The notes under the pieces were generated by a model, which was not told the DNA's origin, made no database searches, and saw nothing but the letters and a program-made list of their open reading frames with translations. Positions 7,533-13,762 of a stretch of DNA of 13,762 nt are shown here, one piece after another. Position 1 is the stretch's first letter. Each line of letters opens with the position of its first letter. Location of the stretch: the NCBI GenBank assembly GCA_023430845.1, contig JAEYYJ010000373.1:1-13762 (forward strand). The letters run 5' to 3'. The stretch comes from Pseudomonadota bacterium. Its GTDB lineage: Bacteria; Pseudomonadota; Alphaproteobacteria; Rhizobiales; Hyphomicrobiaceae. The position numbers and the translations under genes are program-made.

Positions 7533-7709
7533 ATGGACCTCGGACCGCACGCAGCCTTCATAATCGCTTCCTATGCGGTGGTCGCCGCGGTGATGCTGGG
7601 TTTGGTCGTATGGCTGCTCGTTGACGGCCGGCGCCACCAGCGTGCTCTGGCGGCGCTGGAAGCCCGCGGCGTACGCCGGCGCTCAAGCGCGGAGGATGGC
7701 GGCCAATGA
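7533..7709 (+). CDS. ccmD: Heme exporter protein CcmD
   Basis: CcmD is a small one-helix membrane protein that stabilises the CcmABC complex and helps release heme-loaded CcmE. The 58-residue product reads MDLGPHAAFIIASYAV and continues through one transmembrane helix (about residues 9-30), followed by an Arg-rich cytoplasmic tail (DGRRHQRALAALEARGVRRR). That pattern is diagnostic despite the small size. It starts five bases after the ccmC stop, and its stop overlaps the ccmG start by four bases (ATGA), indicating translational coupling. Confidence 0.95.
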   Translation: MDLGPHAAFIIASYAVVAAVMLGLVVWLLVDGRRHQRALAALEARGVRRRSSAEDGGQ

Positions 7710-8311
7710 CGGACCAGGCTGTCGATCAGGCTGCTCCACGCCGCCGTCCGTGGCTGATCCTGGCGCCGCTCCTGATGTTCTGTGCCATGGCCGTATTGTT
7801 CGCCTTCGCGCTCACGAAGGGCGATCCATCGAGGCTCCCCTCGGCACTCATCGGCCGGCAGGCGCCGCCTCTCGATCTCACCGCGATCGAAGGTGTTCAG
7901 GATGGCACGCCCCCCGTCCCCCTTCTGACCTCGCAGACGCTCCAGCAGGGCCAGGTGACGGTCGTGAATTTCTGGGCGTCCTGGTGCCTTCCCTGCATCG
8001 AGGAGCATCCCCTTCTCATCGAGCTTGCCGAGAAGACGAAAGTGCCAGTGGTCGGCGTCAACTACAAGGACGCGGCCGCCAATGCGCGCCGTTTCCTCGG
8101 CCGCTATGGCAATCCGTTCGCCGCCATCGGCGCGGACACTTCAGGTCGCACAGCCATCGAGTGGGGCGTCTACGGTATGCCCGAGACATTCATCGTCGAT
8201 GCCGAGGGCCGCGTTGCCTTCAAGCACGTCGGCCCCATCTCGCGCGATACGCTCGACCGCACGATCCTTCCGACAATCGCGCGGCTGAAGGCTGGGAAGC
8301 CGAAATCGTAA
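7706..8311 (+). CDS. ccmG: Cytochrome c maturation thiol:disulfide oxidoreductase CcmG (DsbE)
   Basis: CcmG is a membrane-anchored periplasmic thioredoxin-like protein that keeps the CXXCH cysteines of apocytochrome c reduced so that heme can be attached. The 201-residue product has an N-terminal anchor (about 16-36, WLILAPLLMFCAMAVLFAFA), the redox motif WCLPC with Cys94 and Cys97 following VVNFWAS, and the cis-proline loop GVYGMPETFIV (Pro159). The start ATG at 7706 overlaps the ccmD stop. ccmG ends the run: the next gene is convergent, with only four bases between the two stop codons. Electrons probably come from CcdA or a DsbD-like protein, not in this window. Confidence 0.97.
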   Translation: MTDQAVDQAAPRRRPWLILAPLLMFCAMAVLFAFALTKGDPSRLPSALIGRQAPPLDLTAIEGVQDGTPPVPLLTSQTLQQGQVTVVNFWASWCLPCIEEHPLLIELAEKTKVPVVGVNYKDAAANARRFLGRYGNPFAAIGADTSGRTAIEWGVYGMPETFIVDAEGRVAFKHVGPISRDTLDRTILPTIARLKAGKPKS

Positions 8312-8315
8312 CATC

Positions 8316-8846
8316 CTACTTGCAGTTCGTCGCGACCGCCTGAAGGGCCTGCGAGATCCCAGCGAGCGAATAGGTGTCGGTCGTCGTCGTGCCGCGCTCG
8401 GACGTGCCGACGACTGTTATCGTCGAGCCTTTGCGCATGGCATCGATCAGCTTCTGCTCCTCGCCCGCGTCTGCGATGTAGGCACGGTCACCGTGCACAA
8501 ACAGCTTGAAGCTCGCATTGCCGACAGACATGGTCACGTCACTGCCACCCTTGAGCGGATAGCCGACACGCACGCTCAGTTCGGCCTTGACGCCGTCCTT
8601 GGGCCAGCTCGACACATAGATGAACGCGGGGCTCCTCTTGGCGCCGGCCGGCTCCTGCTTGGTCGGCTGCGCGGTTGCGAAGCACAGCAGGCTGCCGCCC
8701 TCACCGTGCGTAAAGGCGGTCCAGCTCGAGAATGTGCCGATGGATTTGACCGTCTGCGCGGCCGCAATACTGCCGGCAAGCGCCACCCCCGCCACCGCAG
8801 CAGCGGTGCGCAACACCATGCCGCGCGTCCATCCCCGATGAGACAT
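8316..8846 (-). CDS. Invasion-associated locus B (IalB) family periplasmic protein
   Basis: The product (176 residues from the ATG at 8846) has a signal peptide (MVLRTAAAVAGVALAGSIAAAQ, likely cleavage after the AAA) and then matches the IalB family: LLCFATAQP, FIYVSSWP, VRVGYPLKGGSDV, LIDAMRKGSTITVVGTSERG and TDTYSLAGISQAL. Cys55 and Cys175 may form a disulfide. IalB was named in Bartonella for erythrocyte invasion, but homologues are common in free-living alphaproteobacteria, so no virulence role is implied. An in-frame ATG at 8864 would add six residues; AGAAGG close before 8846 makes the shorter form slightly more likely. It lies 56 bases downstream of the methyltransferase gene on the same strand. 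Confidence 0.9.
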   Translation of the reverse strand: MSHRGWTRGMVLRTAAAVAGVALAGSIAAAQTVKSIGTFSSWTAFTHGEGGSLLCFATAQPTKQEPAGAKRSPAFIYVSSWPKDGVKAELSVRVGYPLKGGSDVTMSVGNASFKLFVHGDRAYIADAGEEQKLIDAMRKGSTITVVGTSERGTTTTDTYSLAGISQALQAVATNCK

Positions 8847-8902
8847 GAGCCTTCTATTCTCCATTCTCTTGCGACACCTTCAGCGGAACGCTCGCCGCGC
8901 CG

Positions 8903-9460
8903 CTACGGATCCTCCTGGCGAATGACGCGCCCACCCTGCACATGCGGTTCGGGAGCGACGATCGGCCCACCCTCGCCAACCGGCCGTGCCGCGAATCGGC
9001 CGAGCGATCGTACGCGATCATACATGACGATGGCCCCCGCCATGGCCACGTTGATGCAGAACGTGGTCGGTATTTTGACGGTGTAGTCGCAACGCGCAAG
9101 CATCTCAACCGACAACGATCCCCGCTCAGGTCCGAGTACGTAGGCCGCACGCAGCGGATGACGGAAGCTCGGAAGCTCAACGGCCTCGTCGATCAGCTCC
9201 ACGCCGACCAGCCGGCAGCCCTGCGGGAGTGCCATGTCCTCCATGCGCGCCCAGTTGTAGTGCGGAAGGTGCTGAACGCCCTTCGACGTATCCGCATGCG
9301 TTTCGCGCCCCTGGTAGTTTGCCCCGACTGTGAACGTGAAGCTCGCGCCGAAACCGTGCGCCGAGCGCATGAGGTTGCCGACGTTGAGGCTTTTGGATAT
9401 GCGCTCGGCACCAATGGCGAAGTAGCCGCGGTTGACTGGCGGTGCAGGGGTCGTACTCAT
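8903..9460 (-). CDS. TrmH/SpoU family RNA 2'-O-methyltransferase
   Basis: This is a small SPOUT-fold methyltransferase that probably transfers a methyl group from S-adenosylmethionine to a ribose 2'-OH of tRNA or rRNA. The 185-residue protein is essentially only the catalytic domain. Motif 1 is SLNVGNLMRSAHGFG (24-38) with Asn29 and Arg32, motif 2 is YVLGPERGSLS (107-117), and motif 3 is IPTTFCINVAMAGAIVMYD (130-148). Motif 3 reads FCINVA where many relatives have SLNVS. The Asn is kept. There is no N-terminal substrate-binding extension, so target specificity is not readable. The ATG at 9460 has GGGAG about ten bases upstream. It is divergent from the quinone oxidoreductase gene, 52 bases apart. 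Confidence 0.92.
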   Translation of the reverse strand: MSTTPAPPVNRGYFAIGAERISKSLNVGNLMRSAHGFGASFTFTVGANYQGRETHADTSKGVQHLPHYNWARMEDMALPQGCRLVGVELIDEAVELPSFRHPLRAAYVLGPERGSLSVEMLARCDYTVKIPTTFCINVAMAGAIVMYDRVRSLGRFAARPVGEGGPIVAPEPHVQGGRVIRQEDP

Positions 9461-9500
9461 GTCGTGAGCGCTCCCGGTCGGAGGGCACTAAAGTTTCGTC

Positions 9501-9506
9501 AGGAGG
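9501..9506 (+). promoter_or_regulatory. Consensus ribosome binding site of the quinone oxidoreductase gene
   Basis: AGGAGG with a 6-base spacer before the ATG at 9513. It is the strongest Shine-Dalgarno site in the window and suggests efficient translation. Confidence 0.8.
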
Positions 9507-9512
9507 TGTCAC

Positions 9513-10487
9513 ATGAAGGCCGCCCTGTGCAAGTCGCTGGACGGGCCCGAGGCCATTGTGATCGAGGAGATTGCGGACCCGGTACCGGGCGCCGACGAGG
9601 TTGTCGTGCGTGTGCGCGCCGCGGCCCTCAACTTCCTCGATACGCTGATCACACGAGGCAAATACCAGTTCAAGCCCGAACTGCCGTTCTCACCGGCGGC
9701 CGAGATCGCAGGCGTTGTCGATGCTGTGGGATCGGGTGTCACCGACCTGAAAGCAGGTCAGCGCGTATGCGGCTATATCGCCTGGGGCGGTGCACGCGAG
9801 AAGGTCGCGGTGCCGGCCAAGCTCATGATTCCGATCCCGGATGGCGTCAGTGACGCCGCGGCGGCTGGCATCAGCGTGACGTACGGGACGGCCATGCACG
9901 GCCTCAAGGACCGCGGCGGACTAAAAGCGGGCGAGAGCGTCGCCGTACTCGGTGCCTCGGGCGGCGCCGGACTTGCCGCCGTCGAGATCGCCAAGCTCAT
10001 GGGCGCGCGCGTGATCGCTGTCGCCTCGAATGACGAGAAGCTCGCCGTCTGCCGCGCGCACGGCGCCGACGACCTGCTGAATTACGCTACGACGGATCTC
10101 AAGACCGGCCTGCGCGAACAGACGGGCGGCAAGGGCGTGGACGTTGTCTACGACTGTGTCGGTGGCGATTATTCCGAGGCTGCCCTGCGCTCGATCGCTT
10201 GGGGCGGGCGGCTGCTCGTGATCGGCTTTGCCGCCGGCGCGATCCCCAAGATCCCGCTCAATCTGTATCTGCTCAAGAACGCCTCGGCCGTCGGCGTCTT
10301 CTGGGGCGAGATGATCATGCGCGAGCCGGAGCAGCACCGCGCCAACATGATCGAGGTCCTGGACTGGTGCGCCAAAGGCCGCCTCAAACCGCACGTTCAT
10401 GCGACGTATCCGCTCGCGCGGATCGGCGAGGCCATCATGGCGCTCGATAAACGCCAGGTCACAGGAAAGCTGCTCGTCGAGATCTGA
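9513..10487 (+). CDS. NADPH:quinone oxidoreductase family protein (zinc-less MDR)
   Basis: This is a medium-chain dehydrogenase/reductase of the quinone oxidoreductase type, expected to reduce a quinone or an activated alkene with NADPH in the cytoplasm. The 324-residue length is normal. The N-terminal catalytic domain has RAAALNFLDTLITRGKY and AAEIAGVVDAVGSGV; the nucleotide-binding loop is LGASGGAGLAAVEIAK (146-161), and VVYDCVGG follows later. The catalytic and structural zinc ligands of alcohol dehydrogenases are missing, as expected for this branch. The start is firm: AGGAGG at 9501-9506, six bases before the ATG. It is divergent from the methyltransferase gene. The exact substrate cannot be deduced; acrylyl-CoA reductase-like relatives share this pattern. 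Confidence 0.94.
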   Translation: MKAALCKSLDGPEAIVIEEIADPVPGADEVVVRVRAAALNFLDTLITRGKYQFKPELPFSPAAEIAGVVDAVGSGVTDLKAGQRVCGYIAWGGAREKVAVPAKLMIPIPDGVSDAAAAGISVTYGTAMHGLKDRGGLKAGESVAVLGASGGAGLAAVEIAKLMGARVIAVASNDEKLAVCRAHGADDLLNYATTDLKTGLREQTGGKGVDVVYDCVGGDYSEAALRSIAWGGRLLVIGFAAGAIPKIPLNLYLLKNASAVGVFWGEMIMREPEQHRANMIEVLDWCAKGRLKPHVHATYPLARIGEAIMALDKRQVTGKLLVEI

Positions 10488-10500
10488 GGTTTATTTTCTC

Positions 10501-10554
10501 GCCCCTGCCTGCTGGCACGTGCTGAACCAACCAGCGCTGTGCTATGGCAGGGGC
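10501..10554. repeat. Long inverted repeat in the leader of the TauE/SafE gene
   Basis: GCCCCTGCC (10501-10509) and GGCAGGGGC (10546-10554) are perfectly complementary 9-base arms. Inside the loop, GCTGG (10511-10515) pairs with CCAGC (10531-10535), so a two-part stem is possible. No T run follows on either strand, so it is not a standard intrinsic terminator. It starts 13 bases after the oxidoreductase stop. A second small hairpin, CGGCGG-TGCTG-CCGCCG, lies at 10614-10630, before the downstream ATG at 10661. Confidence 0.5.
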
Positions 10555-10660
10555 CGCCATGCGGATAGGCTCCACATGGCGCGCGATCGGTCTGACCACT
10601 TCCCCTAAATGCACGGCGGTGCTGCCGCCGACGATATCTCCCCCACTCGGCGGGCACCTC

Positions 10661-11392
10661 ATGACTGCGGAAATTCTGCTTATCGTCGCCGGTGCCTTTG
10701 CCGGCGGGCTCGTCAACGGCCTCACGGGCTTCGGCACGGGCATGACGGCGCTCGTGCTCTGGCTGCACGCGCTGCCCGTTACGGTCGCCGCGACGCTCGT
10801 GCTCGTCTGCTCCGTCGTCGCGCAGCTCCAATCGCTTCCCTCGATCTGGCATGCGCTCGATTGGCGCCGGCTCGCGCCCTTCCTGATCGGCGGCCTGATC
10901 GGCATTCCGCTCGGCACTTGGCTGCTCGTCATAGTGTCGGTGCAAACGGTGAAGCTCGGTGTCGGCATCGTGGTCACCGCCTATTGCACGGTGATGCTGC
11001 TCGGCAGCTACCGTCCGACCGTCCATTGGGGCGGGCGCATTGCCGACGGCATCGTCGGCCTCGCGGGCGGCATTCTCGGCGGCCTCGCCGGCCTTTCGGG
11101 CGCGCTACCGACCATCTGGGCGAGCCTGCGCGGCTGGGGCAAGGATGCGCGTCGGGCCATCTTCCAGGGCTTCAACCTGACGATCCTGACGGTGTCGCTG
11201 ATGGTGCACGCAGCAGCAGGGCTCGTCACGGTTGAGCTCGGCCGCGCGGTGCTGTTCGCACTGCCCGGCACGCTCATCGGCGCCTTTATCGGCCAGCGCA
11301 TCTACCGCCGCCTCGATGATCACCGCTATGACCGGCTCGTGCTGGCCATACTGCTCGTCGCGGGCCTCACACTGCTCTGGTCGAGCCTGTAG
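10661..11392 (+). CDS. TauE/SafE family (sulfite exporter-like) membrane permease
   Basis: The 243-residue protein is nearly all hydrophobic helices (about eight) and carries the two inverted-repeat motifs of the TauE/SafE family: GLVNGLTGFGTGM (16-28) and GGILGGLAGLSGALPTIW (136-153). Members export sulfite, sulfoacetate or other small organic anions by secondary transport, but many have no known substrate. The ATG at 10661 begins the first helix directly. An in-frame ATG at 10544 would add 39 residues of poor composition, so it is rejected. The ribosome binding site is weak (GGCGGGC). It follows the oxidoreductase after 173 bases of structured leader, and converges on the MFS gene with a 6-base gap. 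Confidence 0.92.
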   Translation: MTAEILLIVAGAFAGGLVNGLTGFGTGMTALVLWLHALPVTVAATLVLVCSVVAQLQSLPSIWHALDWRRLAPFLIGGLIGIPLGTWLLVIVSVQTVKLGVGIVVTAYCTVMLLGSYRPTVHWGGRIADGIVGLAGGILGGLAGLSGALPTIWASLRGWGKDARRAIFQGFNLTILTVSLMVHAAAGLVTVELGRAVLFALPGTLIGAFIGQRIYRRLDDHRYDRLVLAILLVAGLTLLWSSL

Positions 11393-11398
11393 GCCTCG

Positions 11399-12658
11399 CT
11401 ATCGCGCAGGCGCCTCTTCAGGAACCTCCTCGGTGGGCTCGCCGCGTGGATCGAGTTCGAAGACCGCCGGCGTCGTCTTGGGCACGATGACGAACGGCTC
11501 CGAGCGCTTTGCCGGCAGTTTCGGTCGAATACGCGCACGCAACAGCATCACGAGTGCGATGCCGACGTGGGCAAGGGCGGTGTGAAGATATAACCCGCTA
11601 TGCCCAAACGTCTGCATCATGGCAGAGGCCATCATGGGCCCGAGAATGGCGCCCGCCGAAAAGACCAGCAGTAGTCCACTTGACACCTCGACGGCGCGCT
11701 TTCGGTGCACGAGGTCATTCGCGTGCGCGACGCAGAGCGTGTAAACTGTGAAAGCCATGCTGCCATAGAGAACGGCGAGGCCGAACAATGCTGTCGCGTT
11801 CGCACCCGATGTTGCGTAGAGAGCCACGCCTGCCATCGATGCAACCGCGCACACGACAATCGCGACCGCGCGTCGGCCGAGCTTGTCGGATAGCCGCCCG
11901 ATCGGCCACTGGCTCACGGCACCGCCGAGCACCGCAAGCGACATGAAGAGCGCCGTATTGCGCACCGACAGTCCCTCGCCCTGCGCAAATAGTGGCGAGA
12001 ACGTCCAGAACGCCGAGTTCACCAGCCCCGCGGCGAAGCAGCCGAAAACAGCCGCAGGCGATACCGCAATCAACCATCCGAGACGCATCTTGGCCCGCGG
12101 TGGCGGCTGTGGCGCACTCTGCCGCGTCAGTGCGATGGGAACGGCCGCGAGCGAGTAAAGGATGGCGACGAGGGAGAACAGCTCGAAGCTCGATGGCTGC
12201 CCCGCGGATATGAGTTGCATCCCGACCGTGACGACCGTCAGGTTCGTCATCGCGTAGGCGCCGAGAACGCGGCCGCGGGTTTCGGGCTGCGATGCGCCGG
12301 TCAGCCAGCTTTCGATGATCATGAACAGGCCGGCAAAGACGAGGCCATTGATCGCCCGGAGCCCCCACCACATCCACGGCATGGTCCACATGGCGTGCAT
12401 GAGCGGCGTCATCGTGGCCAGTGCCGTCAAGGCGGCGAAGGCGCGTATGTGCCCGACCGTGCCCATGATGCGCGGCCAGATCAAACAGCCGATCATCAGG
12501 CCGGCGAAGTGAAACGACCCCATGAAGCCGATGTCGTACGACGTGAAGTGCTCGATATCGGCGCGGATCGGCACCAGAACGCCGAACAGTCCGTTGCCCA
12601 TCATCAGGATCGATGCGCTGAGCAACAACGCCGTCACCGGCCGGAGAATTCCGGTCAT
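11399..12658 (-). CDS. MFS transporter, YcaD-like
   Basis: This is a major facilitator superfamily permease of 419 residues with about twelve membrane helices in two halves. The region ESWLTGASQPETRGRVLGAY and the later GRLSDKLGRRAV loop (the MFS signature between helices 8 and 9) fit the YcaD-like group. The C-terminal cytoplasmic tail (about 50 residues, PKLPAKRSEPFVIVPKTT and an acidic PTEEVPEEAPAR end) is conserved in alphaproteobacterial relatives as far as I recall. Substrate is unknown. The ATG at 12658 is preceded by GGGATAGGCG. It lies 33 bases after the NUDIX stop on the same strand, so it probably ends that operon. Confidence 0.93.
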   Translation of the reverse strand: MTGILRPVTALLLSASILMMGNGLFGVLVPIRADIEHFTSYDIGFMGSFHFAGLMIGCLIWPRIMGTVGHIRAFAALTALATMTPLMHAMWTMPWMWWGLRAINGLVFAGLFMIIESWLTGASQPETRGRVLGAYAMTNLTVVTVGMQLISAGQPSSFELFSLVAILYSLAAVPIALTRQSAPQPPPRAKMRLGWLIAVSPAAVFGCFAAGLVNSAFWTFSPLFAQGEGLSVRNTALFMSLAVLGGAVSQWPIGRLSDKLGRRAVAIVVCAVASMAGVALYATSGANATALFGLAVLYGSMAFTVYTLCVAHANDLVHRKRAVEVSSGLLLVFSAGAILGPMMASAMMQTFGHSGLYLHTALAHVGIALVMLLRARIRPKLPAKRSEPFVIVPKTTPAVFELDPRGEPTEEVPEEAPAR

Positions 12659-12691
12659 CGCCTATCCCAATCTTATTGAATGCTTGTCCCG

Positions 12692-13126
12692 TCAGGCGCT
12701 GGCAGTTCCCGCTGACAGCTTGGCGAGGAGGCGCATGGCATCGCGGAGGATGATGTCGTGATCGAACGCAAAATCCACCTTGCGCCAATCCTCGACCCAT
12801 TCGGCCGCGGCCGCATCGTCCCCCGCGACCGCCTTCGGCGAACGCACGCGCGTCAGATAGACGACCGCGGCCGTGTGAAAGCGCGGATCGCGTTTCGGGT
12901 CGGAGTATACGCCGACAAGGTGGAGCTTGCCGGCCTTGACCCCCGTTTCCTCCAGGAGCTCGCGGCGGCAGCCGTCCTCGACTGTCTCACCGACATCGAC
13001 GAACCCGCCGGGGAGGGCGTAGTGCCCGACGAACGGCGGATGCCCTCGCCGGATGAGCAGCACGCGCCCCTTGGCATCCACAGCGACACAGTCGGTGGTC
13101 AGTCTCGGCGTAACGGGCTTTGCCAT
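12692..13126 (-). CDS. NUDIX hydrolase
   Basis: This cytoplasmic enzyme should hydrolyse a nucleoside diphosphate linked to another group, using Mg2+. The 144-residue protein has a complete Nudix box: Gly41, Glu47, then REL-L-EETGV (Arg55, Glu56, Glu59, Glu60, Gly62). It is preceded by PPFVGHYALPGG, and the overall pattern resembles ADP-ribose pyrophosphatases, but the substrate is not settled by sequence alone. It begins 10 bases after the DUF1244 stop and ends 33 bases before the MFS start, so it belongs to the same minus-strand run. Confidence 0.95.
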   Translation of the reverse strand: MAKPVTPRLTTDCVAVDAKGRVLLIRRGHPPFVGHYALPGGFVDVGETVEDGCRRELLEETGVKAGKLHLVGVYSDPKRDPRFHTAAVVYLTRVRSPKAVAGDDAAAAEWVEDWRKVDFAFDHDIILRDAMRLLAKLSAGTASA

Positions 13127-13136
13127 GTATCGCGTC

Positions 13137-13445
13137 TCAATGGCTGTGCGGCTTGGATTTCTCGAAGGCGGCCTTCTGCTCGGCCGACGCTTCCTTCTGG
13201 TACTTCGCCTGCCATTCCTTGTAGGGCATCCCGTAGACGATCTCGCGCGCCTCGTCCTTGCTGATCTCCTTACCGGCGGTGCTTGCCGCCTCCTGGTACC
13301 AGTTCGAGAGGCAGTTGCGGCAGAAGCCCGCGAGGTTCATCAGGTCGATGTTCTGCACGTCGCTGCGCGTACGCAGGTGCTCGACGAGCCGCCGGAATGC
13401 CGCCGCTTCGAGCTCGGTCGTGGTTGCCTTGTCGAGTTTCGTCAT
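13137..13445 (-). CDS. DUF1244 family protein
   Basis: The 102-residue cytoplasmic protein matches DUF1244, a small helical family of unknown function. Its signature GFCRNCLSNWY (40-50) contains a CxxC pair (Cys42, Cys45), followed by DEAREIVYGMPYKEWQAKYQ. The CxxC could bind metal or be redox-active, but I know of no demonstrated activity. The ATG at 13445 has GAGGAG six bases upstream. It follows the N-formylglutamate amidohydrolase gene by 30 bases, an order seen in several Hyphomicrobiales as far as I recall. Confidence 0.94.
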   Translation of the reverse strand: MTKLDKATTTELEAAAFRRLVEHLRTRSDVQNIDLMNLAGFCRNCLSNWYQEAASTAGKEISKDEAREIVYGMPYKEWQAKYQKEASAEQKAAFEKSKPHSH

Positions 13446-13475
13446 GACACGCTCCTCTTCAAAACTTGGGGCCGC

Positions 13476-13762
13476 TCACAAGCGGTCGAGATTGAGATCC
13501 GGACGCCCTTTCAACGCGCGAACGAGCGCAATGATCCGCTCGGCCCACTGTTGCTGTCCTTGCTCGTCGCGGATCAAATCCTGGCGGATTTCGATGAGCG
13601 CGTTCGGCAGATCTCTTGACGTCGCGTGCTGCCATAGGCAGTCGCCTTCCAGGCTCCCCCTGTACGGCTCGTTATCGCCGACAATGAGACCGCCATCGGC
13701 GTGAAAATAGTCGAGCATCGGCGCTGAGAGACGCGCATCGCGATCCCAGAGAATGCCGACAT
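13476..13762 (-). CDS. N-formylglutamate amidohydrolase, partial (N-terminus beyond window)
   Basis: This is the C-terminal 94 residues of an enzyme of the N-formylglutamate amidohydrolase family, which hydrolyses N-formyl-L-glutamate to formate and glutamate, classically in histidine degradation. Visible motifs are VGILWDRDARL at the window edge, GLIVGDNEPYRG, then HATSRDLPNALIEIRQDLI and the closing helix with QWAERIIALV. The start lies to the right of the window. No other histidine-utilisation gene is visible, so it may be a stand-alone paralogue with a different amide substrate. It leads the run to DUF1244, NUDIX and MFS. Confidence 0.92.
   Translation of the reverse strand, partial: VGILWDRDARLSAPMLDYFHADGGLIVGDNEPYRGSLEGDCLWQHATSRDLPNALIEIRQDLIRDEQGQQQWAERIIALVRALKGRPDLNLDRL

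Noticed and set aside
6831..7709. Plus-strand open frame of 292 codons ending at the ccmD stop
   Set aside because: Only its last 58 codons (ccmD from 7533) are real; the rest is a shifted frame of ccmC.
8942..9853. Plus-strand open frame of 303 codons
   Set aside because: Antisense to the RNA methyltransferase and shifted against the oxidoreductase; charged, low-information product.
11715..12800. Minus-strand open frame of 361 codons
   Set aside because: Shifted frame of the MFS gene, Arg-rich product that spans the gap into the NUDIX gene; not a real gene.
13472..13485. CCGCT-CACA-AGCGG hairpin at the amidohydrolase stop
   Set aside because: Five-bp stem only; the downstream DUF1244 gene is 30 bases away and likely co-transcribed.
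1..13762. Mobile elements, CRISPR arrays, tRNA or other structured RNA genes
   Set aside because: I saw no transposase or integrase, no regularly spaced repeats and no tRNA-like cloverleaf in the intergenic regions, so none is reported.

Overview
The window looks like an ordinary piece of a GC-rich alphaproteobacterial chromosome, most likely from the Hyphomicrobiales. The reasons are strong G/C at third codon positions, a ccmC-ccmD-ccmG cluster, an IalB-family periplasmic protein, a TRAP transporter, and an N-formylglutamate amidohydrolase next to a DUF1244 protein, an order I recall from this group. I see no insertion sequence, phage gene, CRISPR array, tRNA or rRNA. Genes are tightly packed and no gene-free stretch exceeds 250 bases.

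Left part (1-4402, all minus strand): a TRAP transporter operon, transcribed right to left. A YcsI/DUF1445 putative hydro-lyase comes first, then dctP (periplasmic binding protein), dctQ (small permease) and dctM (large permease, cut by the window edge). A perfect 10-bp hairpin lies between dctP and dctQ. An NTF2-like protein gene lies upstream on the same strand. A putative D-glutamate-cyclase-type enzyme beside an organic-acid importer suggests uptake and processing of a carboxylate or amino-acid derivative; the substrate cannot be read from the sequence.

Middle (4509-8311, plus strand): an AhpD-like carboxymuconolactone decarboxylase family protein, divergent from the NTF2-like gene with a perfect palindrome midway between the two starts. 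Next is a single-pass membrane protein with an N-terminal GYF_2 (DUF4339) domain, then the cytochrome c maturation genes ccmC, ccmD and ccmG. ccmA and ccmB are not beside them.

Right part (8316-13762): an IalB-family protein and a TrmH/SpoU-type RNA methyltransferase on the minus strand. Divergent from these are a zinc-less quinone oxidoreductase and a TauE/SafE family permease. They converge on a minus-strand run of four genes, read right to left: N-formylglutamate amidohydrolase (cut by the window end), DUF1244, NUDIX hydrolase and an MFS transporter.

No clearly new system is visible. The points most worth checking are the YcsI-TRAP pairing, the dctP-dctQ hairpin, the uncharacterised GYF_2 membrane protein next to ccm genes, and the divergent palindrome.
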